Shown in pieces: positions 53,425 through 64,000 of a DNA stretch of 64,000 nucleotides. This stretch comes from Pyropia yezoensis. Lineage: Eukaryota > Rhodophyta > Bangiophyceae > Bangiales > Bangiaceae. The notes beneath the pieces were generated by a model that was not told where the DNA came from, ran no database searches, and saw only the letters and a program-made list of their open reading frames with translations. Within the stretch, counting starts at the first letter, position 1. Every line of letters starts with the position of its first letter. Where the stretch lies: positions 7,120,375-7,184,374 of the forward strand of contig CM020619.1 of NCBI GenBank assembly GCA_009829735.1, written 5' to 3'. The translations under genes and the position numbers were made by a program.

Positions 53425-55572
53425 ATGTTAGTTTTTGTGCCTGCCCCCACTAGCAACACCCTCCGCCGGCCGCCGGCGGGCCGGTCCCTCCTGGCCGGCT
53501 GGCGGCCCCGCCGCCCCGCCGCCGCCTGCCGGTCGGTCGGCAAGCCGCCTCTACGGATGGCCCAGGCTCCACCCCCTCCCTCGACCCCCCCTGCGTCGTC
53601 GACGTCTACGGCGGCTGCCCCTCCGTCTTCCGCTGCCGTTCCCGCCGCCGCTTCCTCCCTTCCTGACCGCGTAGCGCGGTACCTCTCGCGCGCGACCGCG
53701 GGTGACTCGTCGGTCGGGCTGGCCCGCGCCGACGAGGCTTGGGCGCGTCTCCGGTCGGAGACCCCCCCGCCCCCGCCCGCGCGGGTCATCTTTGCAGGGA
53801 ATGATGCGCGGCCGCCCGTACCAGCGGTTGACCTCGCCGCCTCCGTCGACGCAGTAATTGTGGGCGGCACGCTCGGCATCTTTGTCGGCGCCGCGCTCGT
53901 CAAGGCGGGGCACTCGGTGGCGGTGGTGGAGCGGGGGCCCCTGGTTGGCCGCGCCCAAGAGTGGAACATTAGCCGTGCGGAGCTGGGCGTCCTCGTCGAG
54001 CAGGGGCTGCTGACGGCAGAGCAGCTGGAGGCGGTCATTGTGTCCGAGTACAACCCGTCGCGGGTGGCCTTCCCGCCGGTCGCGGCCAAGGGTGACGGCA
54101 CTGCCAAGCCACGAGAGGTGTTTGTGAGGGATGTTTTGAACGTGGGCGTCGACCCGGCGGGCCTTATCGCGACGGTGAAGGAAGCGTTTGTGACGGCGGG
54201 GGGGGTGCTCCTCGACTACCACGCATTTGAGCGGGCGGATGTGACGGAGGGGGGGGTTGACGTGGGCCTCCGCGCCGTGGACCGCCGTTCCGTCGTTGGC
54301 GCGCAGGGCGCCGGCGGCGGCGGCACTGTCGACGCGAACGGCGAGGACGGCGCGCCAGATGATGGCGCCCGGGTGGTGCGGGCGCGGCTGCTCATTGACG
54401 CGGCGGGGAGCTTCTCACCCATCGCCGCGCAGGCGCGGGGTGGCGCCCGCCCCGACGGCGTGTGCGTGGTGGTGGGCAGCTGCGCCGAGGCGGCGTGGCC
54501 TTCCAACGAGGGGGGTGACCTCCTTGTTGCCATGGACGACGTTGATGTGGCGGCCCGCGCGCAGTACTTTTGGGAGGCCTTTCCCGCGGCGACGCCGGCG
54601 GGCACGGAATCTCCGCCCGCGGCTGGCCGCAGCCGCCGCACCACCTATATGTTTGCCTACCTTGACACCGCCCCGACCCGCCCGTCGTTGGCCGCACTAT
54701 TTGGCACGTACCTTGCCCGCATGCCCGCCTATCAGGGGCTCGTCCCCCCCGACGCATCCGCCGCTGAGGTCGACGAGGCGCTGGCCCGTGTGACCCCCGT
54801 GCGCTGCCTCTTTGGTTTTTTTCCCTCGTTTGCGGGCGCCTCACCGCTACCCGCCACCTGGGACCGGGTGCTGCACGTTGGCGATGCGTCGGGCGTGCAG
54901 TCGCCGATCAGTTTTGGGGGCTTTGGCGCGCTCGCGCGGCACCTCCCCCGCCTGACCGCCGCGCTCGGGGATGTGCTGGCCGACCCGACTGACGGGCTGG
55001 TCAGCGCCGTGTGCCTGCGGGGGGTCTCCCCCTACCTCCCGTCCCTATCGTCCACGTGGCTCTTTCAGCGCGCCATGTCCGTGCCCGCCGCGCCCGCAGG
55101 GGCAGCGTCCCCGCCAACCAGAGGCCCATCGTCGGCGTCGTCGCCGCCGCCCCCGTCTTCTACGGAGGGGGTACCCCTGCCGGCGCTCCTCCCTCCCAAC
55201 CTCATCAACGACACGCTGTGGCGGAATATGGATTCGATGTGGGCACTCGGCCCCACCACCCTCCGGCCCTTTCTCCAGGATGTGGTCCAGTGGGGGGCCC
55301 TCGCGCAGACGGTCGGCCGGATGGGCGTCACCGACCCGCTGCTGGCACTCCGCCTCACCGCCTTTCTCGGCCCAGTCGCGCTGGTGCGGTGGAGCGGCCA
55401 CTTTGTGGCGCTCGGCGCGTACGCGGCGGCGGACCGGCTGCTGGGGGGGGTCGCCGCCGCCGCCGCGGACCGCCTGCCGCCGGACGGCCGCCGCCGCTAC
55501 TGGCTCCGCCGCTGGGCCGAGGCGTGGAAGTGGGGGTCGGGGCGGGATTACCACGGAGGGGGGGGCGAGTGA
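53425..55572 (+). CDS. Plastid-type FAD-dependent oxidoreductase, lycopene cyclase-like family
   Basis: A 715-aa single-exon gene. The N-terminus is rich in Arg, Ala, Ser and Pro with almost no acid, as expected of a plastid transit peptide. A dinucleotide-binding βαβ unit follows (AVIVGGTLGIFVGAALVKAGHSVAVVERG, split over residues about 143-171; the glycine motif is GGTLG). RAQEWNISRAEL and the C-terminal FAD motif GDASGVQSPISFGGFG (486-501) match the plant/cyanobacterial proteins annotated 'lycopene beta/epsilon cyclase-like' (Arabidopsis At2g32640 type). The substrate is unknown to me, and true cyclase activity is not shown. Low-complexity inserts occur at about 300-315 and 555-590. I chose the first ATG in frame (53425). 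Confidence 0.85.
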   Translation: MLVFVPAPTSNTLRRPPAGRSLLAGWRPRRPAAACRSVGKPPLRMAQAPPPPSTPPASSTSTAAAPPSSAAVPAAASSLPDRVARYLSRATAGDSSVGLARADEAWARLRSETPPPPPARVIFAGNDARPPVPAVDLAASVDAVIVGGTLGIFVGAALVKAGHSVAVVERGPLVGRAQEWNISRAELGVLVEQGLLTAEQLEAVIVSEYNPSRVAFPPVAAKGDGTAKPREVFVRDVLNVGVDPAGLIATVKEAFVTAGGVLLDYHAFERADVTEGGVDVGLRAVDRRSVVGAQGAGGGGTVDANGEDGAPDDGARVVRARLLIDAAGSFSPIAAQARGGARPDGVCVVVGSCAEAAWPSNEGGDLLVAMDDVDVAARAQYFWEAFPAATPAGTESPPAAGRSRRTTYMFAYLDTAPTRPSLAALFGTYLARMPAYQGLVPPDASAAEVDEALARVTPVRCLFGFFPSFAGASPLPATWDRVLHVGDASGVQSPISFGGFGALARHLPRLTAALGDVLADPTDGLVSAVCLRGVSPYLPSLSSTWLFQRAMSVPAAPAGAASPPTRGPSSASSPPPPSSTEGVPLPALLPPNLINDTLWRNMDSMWALGPTTLRPFLQDVVQWGALAQTVGRMGVTDPLLALRLTAFLGPVALVRWSGHFVALGAYAAADRLLGGVAAAAADRLPPDGRRRYWLRRWAEAWKWGSGRDYHGGGGE

Positions 55573-55914
55573 TGCCTGCCTGCGAGGGGTGCGTGGCCGT
55601 CGCGACTGCCGTGGCGGCCTTTCCGCGGCAATACCGCGGCCTTTGGGGGAACCCCGCAACTCCCGGGCGTACGGCGCAAACGACTTTCCTCCTTTCACCC
55701 CTCCGCGACCGCGCCCGCATGCATCCACGGGGTCGGACCCCAAAGGCAGCGGTCTCTGGTGCGGTAGGCGGGCGCGGCTACTCCCTGGCTCTGCGAGTCG
55801 AGAAAGCCGCCCTCCCGGCCGTACCCCGCTTGGTTCCACGCAGGGAGAGCACCAAGAACGATAGTAAAGTCAAGGAGAATAGCAAGTCAAACCAAACAAA
55901 GAACCTGCAGCAGC

Positions 55915-56939
55915 CTAACCGCCGCTTCTGGTCCTACAGTCTCCGTCTGCGACCACTCTCTCACGTCCGGGCGTCCGCTGCTGTTCATGGTCCTCAGTCA
56001 AAGCCGCAGATGAGGGGCGCGCGGCCGTCCTGCACCTCCCCCGACAGCCGACCTTCGAAAACTTGGGGCTCGTGGCGCTGGGGCCCCGCCCGCGGATCTC
56101 CCGCTCCAGGGCGCTCGCCAGGCTTGCCGTGGACCGGCCGCGGGTGGTCGCGGCGCCGCCCGTCCACTCGCCCGGCCCCGCCCGCACCACCCGGCGGACC
56201 GTCCCGATGCTCGGCCGCGCGCCGGCGATCCCGCAGTCGGACAGCTGCACCGTCGCTCGAACCGCGTTGCGAGTGAGGGAGGAGCTGACGCTGAGCTGCC
56301 CCCCGCGCCGCCCGTTGATGTGACGCACAACCGCCGCTGCCGTCTGCGGGGGTGAGGGCACCAAGGGGTAAGAGCAGAGGCGGGTGGGGGGGGGGGGGGT
56401 GGGCGTGCCAGAGGACGGAAGGGACGCAATGGCCACACGCACGGACGTAGTGGAACAGAAAAAAGGGGGAGGGGGGGGCAGGGGGGAAGGGTCGCGTCCA
56501 CGCATGGGCACGCTGTGGCAGGGAGGGCGCGGGAACCGCACAGGGCAGGGGGTGCTTAAAGTAGAGTGCCGACGGCAACGGGTCAGGGCAACAACACATG
56601 GGTAGCACCGGTAGAGCACCCTCACCCCACTCCCACGCCACATACCTTTCGCGACTGCCTGCGAACAGCGGTACGCAGGTCCGCCCCCTCATCTAGCAGT
56701 GCAACCGCCGCCGTGGCGGCGTCCACTGCGGGCGCAGCCCCGACGGTGCCGACCGCCGCCCAGGGGGTGACCCGGCTGGCTTGACCGACGAGGCCACTGG
56801 CGCCGCCCACCGCCACGGCGGTGGCGGCCTCACCGCCGTGTGGGGCGGCACGGTCGCCACCCACTTCCCCGGCGGTCATGGCGGCAATGCTGACCAGAGC
56901 CACCGCCACGACCGCCCACCTGATTGACATCCGTCCCAT
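55915..56939 (-). CDS. Spliced gene for a small secreted protein, unknown function
   Basis: Two exons: 56646-56939 (98 codons) and 55915-56343 (142 codons plus stop), with a 302-bp intron (AAAG/GTATGT … CCCGCAG/ACG), both borders in phase 0. The N-terminus MGRMSIRWAVVAVALVSIAAMTAGE is a clear signal peptide (basic start, hydrophobic core, small residues before the cut). The mature part begins Ala/Gly/Val-rich. The second exon is better ordered (VVRHINGRRGGQLSVSSSL, then NAVRATVQLSDCGIAGARPS) and ends in a basic tail. No family recognised. It is convergent with the FAD oxidoreductase gene, whose stop lies 340 bp away. Confidence 0.65.
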
Positions 56940-56999
56940 CTTGTTGGGGACACGGACAGCCAGACACGGGAGAGGGGTAGGATGGACAAAGGGGGGCGT

Positions 57000-59900
57000 C
57001 TGGGAGGGTGCCTGAGCTGCGGGGAGGGTGACTTGGGCGGGGTGGCGGGGGGTTGGCGGTGACGTCGACGGGCTGTTGAGTGACGCGTATCGTTCCGAGC
57101 CGACGCTCACCCGTCTGCTCTGTTTACATTCAAGGTGCGCAGACGAGCACACCGCCTCAACCGCCCACCTCAGAGCTGCGCCGCACCCCCCTTGCCACCC
57201 CCGCTCTCGCCCCACGCCACTGTACTGTACGCTTCTTGGCGTGAGCGGGAAGGCGGAGCGCTCGAAGGGGCACGCCATTGACCAGCCGTCCGCCTCGCGC
57301 ACGGGCAGCGGCGGGAGCAAGTCGCCGCAGGCACTGGCCGCGGGGCCCGCACCGCGGTGTTTCTTCACTCTAGCGCCCCCCATGGTGGGCAGCACTTCCC
57401 TCACCGGGTAGGGAGGGCCGACTTGTTGGGAACCACAAGAGGGGGGGATCGCAGTTCCCCACCTGGCACTCGTCACCTCCGACCCCTCCGCGGCAGGGCG
57501 GGCGGCACTAAAGTTTAGTCCGCAGCGCGCCAACCCGCCGCTCGCCCCCCCGACGCCGTCGCGGTCAATCCGCCCGCCGTCGGAGCACGCCGCAGACCCC
57601 CCCCGTTGTCGGCCCGGCCGTGGGTGTCCCCACCGGTCTCCCGTCGTGCTTCGCCGCCGCAAGGGCCCTCTCCCAGTCCGACCTTGCTGTAATCGCACCG
57701 CTTGGACGTCCCAGATGCGCTACGAGCACCCCCTTTGCTTTGCACCCTAAAAGTCTACTCCATATAGGCTAGTCACTTGAGAAAAGAGTTTTCATTCATG
57801 CGCTGCTGGTCGGCTACGGCTCAAACTAGGTGGACCTGATCAGCATGGCGCTCCGGGCCTGTGGTAAAAAAGACAGGACCTGAAACCGTGTTCTTGCGCC
57901 GGAGTGCACGCCTGAACAGCACGGAGGGTCCTCCCGCCCATGTGGGGCGGACCGGACATGCCCGTCTTGCCCGAATGCCGATCGAGATCAAAAAGGCGGG
58001 TTTTGTGTACGCACGAACAGGGGTTACATGCTGACCCATTCCTCACCGTAGTAGGATTTACACAGTGCGCGCTGCGCCAACTTCGTAATCCCGCCGCATC
58101 TGAGGACACAGTCGCAGCCGATCATATTCCCGTCGTCGCGGCTAAGGCGTACGCGATTGCAGTGCATGTCGCCATTGCCTTGGCCGCAAGACAACAGCCC
58201 CCCCGCCTCGTACGGAGACCTTCCGGGGACCAATTTTACGTCCACCTGGATTACCCAAGGAGTGCGTCCGGCCGGCTGCGCGCTCCCCCTCAAAAAATCG
58301 ACGCACGTTGTCCACCAGGACAGCCGTCTCCTTCGTCAGTCGGTAGAAAGCGCGACGCCGACGCGAGGGGTCACCACCAGAAGCAATCTGGCGCGAGGGC
58401 GACATTGTGGCAAGCCGAGCCTGAGCGCGCACGGGGCGTTGGGGGGAGGGTGGTGGTAGGGGAGAGTGCCAGGTGCAACGGCGGTGCAAGCAGTGACGGG
58501 TTGGGGTGAAGAGAAGAGGCATGTCTGGCGGCGCTTCAGCCTGGCATAGTTCAGTCCAAGCTACTTGTTTTTAATGTCATTGTACTTCTAAGGTAGCCCC
58601 CGTATCCGTTTTTTACGTCCGATTGGCGGTCAGGAACAACAACCTCTGTTCTTTTCTGTCACGGCGAGGAAGCAATATAGCGTGGAACAGGGGAGAAAAA
58701 GCTCGTCCTGGACCTCTAGAGTACTAAAGCACAATGCACCGCGTAGAAGAAGCTCAAAAGTGAGAAAAACGGAGGAGTTGCCGATTTTTACGAAAGAGTC
58801 ACACCGCTGTCCTGGCTACAAACAGAGTGATATCTTTTTGAGCGCATGAGACCATCCCTGAAAATACAAGAAAACGGCGCTATATCATGCCTATGAGTAT
58901 TGTACTCGATAAAAAAACGTAAAGTGGTCGCTCCCGGCACGTACTGAGGCATGCGGGAGGCGAGAATTCGGGTCATCTCAGGTGACTTGCTACATGGAAT
59001 AGACCTTTTAGATTACTTCCATGCCTTGACCGGTGCGTCATCCATAGCAAGCGAAATGGCCGAAGGTCCGCTCGGGCGTGTTCTGTTGGACGGCGGCGTG
59101 TCACTCGACCGTGAAGAGGACACGACGATCGTCGAGACACGAAGATAAAAGAAAAAGCGCGAATTGCACAACTGAAGAAGTAACAGGAGGAGAGCCGTAG
59201 CGACGCCGCATAGCCATTGACAGTTTTTTATTCTTTGGGTTGCGGCAAACAAGAAGAAGAAACAACAAAGGATGCAAAACGCTTGTCCGTGGTACAACAC
59301 GGACGCTCCAACAGGCCCACCAGAAGACGACAGATGTGCAAAGCGTAGTCGCGCAGGGAGGTGGGTGGGAGGCGCCAAGACGACGGACGTGCCGGGCCGG
59401 CGGGAGAGGGAGAGAAGCGGGGAGCGGCGACGGTGAAGTAGCGGCGGCGGGCGCCCAGCCAGGGCGTCGCCGGCCGACCGCGTGCACCGCTCGGAGAGGT
59501 GCACCCACGCTGGGTGCACCGCAGCCCGGGCCCGCTCTCGAGCGTGCAGCCCGCCCTCATCCGTTCCAGCGCCAGGCCCCGTCTCGGCAGGCGGTGTCGG
59601 CAGCTGCTGCCGTCCGCTCATGGGTGCAAATTTGTACCCAAGCGCCCGCCACCCCGACCGGGAGGCTCGAATTGGAGTTAGGCGAAGACAAATGCACAAG
59701 TAACAAAGCAGATTCCATATAGCTAGTGTCTATTCTACCGGATCTGGGCATCAAATGATGCCCGGGTTCCGGGGTCCCAAAATCGTCGATTCCAGCGATC
59801 CTGCTTGGGAAAATGGCACTCCCGGAACGTACGAATGAAGCGTTTTTCTCTTCTTTGTCCACTCCAGGGGAACCAGGGCACCTCCACCCAACCCTCGAGG

Positions 59901-60720
59901 ATGGAGGAGCATCTTTGCACCTTGTGGGTGCTCCCTGCGCCCCCTCCACGCCTCTGGTGGTGAGGGGCGTGGCATGGAGACCACCAACCACGCGGCTCTC
60001 GACCCCCTCGTCACTACTATCGTCCCCTACGAGCGCCTGCGCCTAGCCCTGTAGCGGCTGCTTACGGTGCCGTTTATGAGAGGAGTGGAACCGGGTCGTG
60101 CCTCTTGAATCGGCGGACCCCTATAGAGTTGTCTCTATCTTCATGTTGTGTCCCTCAGCACTACTCTCCACCCCGAGTGAATTGCCAAGGGAAGTGCCCA
60201 GGCGACCTCAGCCCTCGCCGCAGCGTCTGCGGTCACTGAGTTGATGAATCTCCCTCCGCAGGGGCTCTCGGCTCTTTCCCTCTTCATTCCCCGTCGGGCT
60301 GTATCTCGTTCTGGTGCTCACAGCACGGGTGTGGTCAGCGCCATCGGCGCTGCATCAGCCGTGGACGCGGGAGCGTGGTTGAGGCAGGGGGTCACCGGCA
60401 AGGCCGAGGCAGGGGGAGCGGGTGCAGCAGCGCTGGCCGCGCTGGCACCAACGGTGCGTTGTGCGACCTGCGTCGCTGGTCTCTCCTCCCCACCTCATCC
60501 CCGCGTACAGTACACCATGCCACACGATCCATGCCAGATCACAGTGGAATCAGGGCCAGAGGACATTGCACGATTCACAAGTAGACCCTTGATCCGGATG
60601 GATAGGTAGCCAATCCCAAGCCGCTCGTCTTCGCGCCCCCTGCACCCCGTCACCGTCGACCCCGGCGGTGCGCCTCCCCCCTCCCCAACGCCTCTCCCTC
60701 TCACCACCAACTCATCCATT
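57000..60720. other. Intergenic region with weak coding traces
   Basis: No confident gene. A minus-strand frame at 58142-58522 contains RRRRAFYRLTKETAVLVDNVRRFFEGERAAG, whose helix-rich character could be the DNA-binding start of a transposase relic. A minus-strand frame at 58788-58976 and a plus-strand Ala-rich frame at 60241-60609 are too short to judge. 56940-57700 (minus) probably holds the leader of the secreted-protein gene. Confidence 0.35.
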
Positions 60721-60783
60721 TATTGTAAAAAGTGGACGTGCACAGGTCGTGCAGTGTGGGTTTGATTGGTCCAGTGGCCGATA

Positions 60784-61355
60784 TTGTGCGTCCCGCAAAA
60801 AGTGGACGTGCACGGGTCGTGCAGTGTGGGTTTGATTGGTCCAGTGGCCGATATTTGACATGATCACGACACGAGCACGTCCACTTTTTACGGGACGCAC
60901 TATTGCAGTTCTCCCAATTTTGTCCCATGTGGACAAGAGCAAGAGCAAACTGTGTTTGACCAATGATATGACTCAGATGCTGCCTCTCTGGCCAATGACT
61001 GCTCTGCATGAGGGTCCGTTGTTGTACGAACAGTGTGATCGGGGGTTCTCTCGGGATTTCTGACCACTTCGAGGGCAGAACAAGCACCGGCTGAGCGCTT
61101 CGGACTGTTCTTGACAGAGATGACCTGAGATAAAGGGCCAACCGGCGAGATCCGATGAAAAAACAAGAGTGTTTTGACCAACCAGCGTTCGTTGCGAGAG
61201 CAGTTGTGGCCATAGCCAATCATCAGGTTCTTCCGACAGACGTGTTGCAGCACGCCATTGGTAAGCCCTCTGCTGCGAGCATGCGATTGGCCCTTGCTCT
61301 TGTACACTTGCTCTTGCTCTTGTCCACATGGGACAAAATTCGGAAAACTGCAATA
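60784..61355. mobile_element. MITE 'b', inserted in MITE a and itself interrupted
   Basis: Starts TTGTGCGTCCCGC after the TA at 60782-60783 of MITE a. Its right end (GGGACGCACTA) is split by a third element. The duplicated TA closing it is at 61356-61357. Confidence 0.82.
60903..61353. mobile_element. 451-bp TA-flanked element X, nested in MITE b
   Basis: Inverted repeats of about 45 bp at the ends (TTGCAGTTCTCCCAATTTTG… and its near-inverse ending CAAAATTCGGAAAACTGCAA), with TA at 60901-60902 and 61354-61355. The ends differ from the GTGCGTCCC family, so it is a second MITE type. No coding. Confidence 0.82.
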
Positions 61356-61743
61356 TATTTGACATGATCACGGCACGTGCACGTCTACTTTTTACGGGAC
61401 GCACTATACCCACCCCGCCCCTCCTCCCCGGCCCACCCGTGCCCGCCCGGTGCGCCACACGCGGTCCGACTCGGTCACCAGCGACGCGCGCCGTCGAGCC
61501 CCCGCCGCGCGTTCACGCCACCGCCGGCACCCTCCCCGTGACCGGGACCCCGTCGCATCCCCCCTTCCCCCCTCCTCCTTTGTTCCGCCCTCCCCCTCTC
61601 GTACGGCCCACCCTCTTTACCTGCTTTCATCAACACCCCTTCCATCCTCCTGCGCGTCGCCGTTTCTTTCTCCGCTCGTGGTGGGTGCTGCTGCTCCTGC
61701 TGGTGGGTGAGGGACGAGGGCGGGATTGCTGCCCCCCGCCGGC

Positions 61744-61995
61744 ATGCCGTCCTCCCGTGCCGCCCGCCGCCGTCGGAAGGGCGGTGGTGGTGACGGCGGC
61801 GCGCCCGGTGGCAGCGGCGGCGGCGGCAGTGGCGGTCGCTCCCCCCGCGCAGACGTGGCGGCGGCGGCGGGGGCGCAGCCCTTCCTCTCGGGCACCCCGC
61901 CTGCGGTGGCGGCGGCGGCGCGCGGCGGCGCCCGTGGGGGGGCGGGGGGGAAGCGTGGAGGCCGCCGCACCCCGGGGGAGCGGAGGGGCCCCGCT

Positions 61996-62031
<36 letters not shown>

Positions 62032-64000
62032 GCCGCCCCGGCCGCCGCTGCGGCTGCGGACGCCGTGCCGGCGGGCTCGGCGTCGGCCGCCGGCCGCGGG
62101 CACAAGGGCCAGGGGGGGCGCCCGCGTGCGGTTGCAACGGCAGCGGATGTCGCGGACGTCCCACGGGCGGCGGTAGCTGCGGCGGCCGGGGCGGCGGCGG
62201 GCGTGCCCGGGTCGGCCACGGCGGGCGACGAGGCGCTGGCGGCGATGCTCCATCCGACGCCCATCAACACGTTTTACGCCGACCACTGGGAGCGTCGCCC
62301 GCTGCTGCTCCGGTGGTCCGACCTGCCGACAGCGACAGACGGTGGTGGTGGGGGCGGCGGCGGCGGCCGTGGTGGTCGTGGTGGTCGTGGCGACGAGCGC
62401 CGCACGGGGATGACCGCCACCGCGTGGCGTCGCCGCTGGGCGGGCCTGCTGTCGGTGGAGGACATACGGCGGCTGGTGATGGGGGGGGCGCTTCGGTACG
62501 GCGCGGACCTGGACGTGACACGCTACATGGATGGGGAGCGCGCCACGTACAATGCCAAGGAGTGTGAGGTGGACGCGGAAGTGGAAGGCGCGGGCGGCGG
62601 CGGCGACTTGGCGGGTGAGCCCCACTGGATAAAGGGGGGAGGCTGTGATGACGCCAACGGGGAGGATGCGAATGGGGTCGGTACGACGGCTGGCCGCGAC
62701 AACGGCAGTGGGGGGAGCACCAGTGTCGACGACGACGCGGGCGGTAGCGACAGTAGCGACAGCAACGACAGCAGCGCCAGCGATGCCATCGGCATGGATG
62801 TCGGCGACGATGGGCGCGTGGACGACGGCGACGGCGACGGTACGGACGACGGCGAAGGCGACAGCAACAGCGCAGGACATGGCAGAGCCGCCCCCCCCGC
62901 CTGGGAGCGAGCCGGCTCGGAGGCGTGGGCGCGCTTCAGCTCAGCCGGCTGCTCCCTCCGCCTCCTCCGCCCGCAGGCGTCGTCCACCCCCCTGTGGTCT
63001 CTCGCGTCCCGCCTCGAAGGGCACTTCCGCTGTGCGGTGGGGGCCAACGCGTACCTCACCCCCGCGGGGACGCAGGGCTTTGCGCCCCATTTTGACGACA
63101 TTGACGCGTTTATCTTGCAGGTGGCGGGTGCCAAGCGGTGGCGCGTCTACCCGCCGCGGCCCGACGGCCTCGACACGCTGCCGCGGCACTCGTCGGTGGA
63201 CTTTGGGCTCGCCGACGTGGCCGGCCGGGCACCCGTCGTGGACGCGGTACTCCACCCGGGGGACGTGCTGTACCTGCCGCGGGGGGCGGTGCACCAGGCG
63301 GTGGCCGTGGCGGCCGATGACGCGGTCGGGGTGGCGGCCGTCGCCGCCGGGCCGTCCCTCCACCTGACGCTCTCCACCTCCCAGCTGTGGACGTGGGCAG
63401 ACTGGCTAAAGGCGTCGTTTGCCGAGGCGGTCGAGTCGGCGGCGGCAGAGGAGGTGGCCCTCCGCCGCACCCTCCCCCGGGGACTCCTTTCGGTGGCAGG
63501 CGTGGCGCCATCGTCGGTGGCGGCGACGGCAGCGGCGGCGGCGACGACCAGCGGCCGCCGCCACGGCGGTGGCGGCCGCGGCGGCGCGGCGCCCCCCGAG
63601 TCCGTCCGCGACGCGGTGCGTTCGCGGCTGAGGTCGCTGCTCAAGCTGGTCGCCCGCCGCTACCCACTCGACGCGGCCGTCGACGGCCTCGCCGCCCGTT
63701 TCCTCACCGAGCGCCTCCCGCCGTGCCCCGTGGACATGGCCGCCCACGCGCCGCCGCCGCCGGGCTGGGGCGTCGACGGGGAGGGGAATGGAGGGGGGGG
63801 GGGGGGCGCCAATCGCTCTCGGGGCAAGGTCAAGGACCGCAGCCGCAAGCGGCAGCGCCTGGAAGCCCGCGCCGCGGCCGCGGCGGCCGCGCGTGCCGCG
63901 GTGGTCGGTCGCGGCGGGCGGCCCGCCGCGACAGATAGCGACAGCGACGACAGCGACAGTGGGAGCGGCGCCAGCGACGCCACCCGCAACAGCAGTGACG
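61744..64000 (+). CDS. JmjC ribosomal oxygenase, RIOX1/NO66-like (3' end off window)
   Basis: The frame is open from ATG 61744 to the window edge (752 codons seen). After a basic Gly/Ala-rich N-terminus (about 150 residues, likely nuclear/nucleolar) comes PTPINTFYADHWERRPLLLRW, the entry motif of the RIOX group. The JmjC core is FAPHFDDIDAFILQVAGAKRWRVY with the iron ligands H449 and D451. The third ligand is H517 in LYLPRGAVHQA, and K464 is in the 2-oxoglutarate region. The family hydroxylates a histidine in a large-subunit ribosomal protein. An Asp/Ser/Gly-rich insert (about 300-380) splits the cupin region. A winged-helix-like part and a Lys/Arg-rich then acidic tail follow. Confidence 0.88.

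Larger units (their letters stand above)
60723..61406. mobile_element. MITE 'a', interrupted by two later insertions
   Basis: The left half is 60723-60783 and the right half 61358-61406, flanked by TA at 60721-60722 and 61407-61408. It belongs to the same family as the MITE at 52.9 kb. The left end lacks about 9 bp of the terminal repeat (TTGTAAAAAGTGG instead of TTGTGCGTCCCGCAAAAAGTGG). Confidence 0.82.

Noticed and set aside
53337..55839. Large minus-strand and alternative-frame ORFs over the FAD oxidoreductase
   Set aside because: They are shadows of the plus-strand gene in GC-rich codons. Only the plus frame shows dinucleotide-binding and FAD motifs.

Overview
The window reads as nuclear DNA of a GC-rich photosynthetic eukaryote. 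A bangiophyte red alga (Porphyra/Pyropia type) is my best guess. The reasons are very high GC with low-complexity GC-rich stretches, short GT-AG introns, a plastid-type FAD oxidoreductase of the plant/algal 'lycopene cyclase-like' family, a RIOX1/NO66-type JmjC gene, and dense Ty3 (gypsy), IS630/Tc1/mariner and PIF/Harbinger transposons. The species assignment is inference. I saw no rRNA, tRNA or CRISPR.

Layout. 1-5811: element A, a Ty3 retrotransposon on the minus strand, cut by the window edge (pol, gag, 5' LTR). A sits inside an older plus-strand Ty3 element, D (5812-21568). The pol of D is also split by a 9.9-kb IS630/Tc1/mariner transposon (8218-18128; 22-bp TIRs, TA duplication). That transposon carries a DDE transposase, about 5 kb of GC-rich low-complexity DNA and a three-exon cargo gene. 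23722-34547: element B, a complete close relative of A (363-bp LTRs, CTCTG target duplication). 34548-41159: remnants of other elements, namely an exon-like fragment, a decayed retroelement-type ORF, a Myb/NAM-associated-like protein and a catalytically dead Harbinger transposase. 41160-50811: element C, a third, distinct Ty3 element (571-bp LTRs, GCCTC duplication) with decayed gag-pol. 50812-64000: apparently single-copy DNA with an FAD oxidoreductase, a spliced secreted-protein gene on the minus strand, small TA-flanked MITEs (one a three-level nest) and a JmjC oxygenase gene running off the end.

The most interesting system is in the Ty3 elements. Each of B, C and D has, between pol and the 3' LTR, a long ORF on the opposite strand, convergent with pol: 815 aa in B, 705 aa in C, decayed in D. 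These antisense proteins share an architecture (disordered N-terminus, globular core, Pro/Ala/Val linker, C-terminal domain) and two sequence landmarks. A fourth fragment lies at about 36.3 kb. Independently, elements A and B are saturated with perfect short hairpins and palindromes throughout gag, pol and the antisense ORF. C and D lack this, and one cluster of A/B differences replaces an imperfect palindrome with a perfect one.
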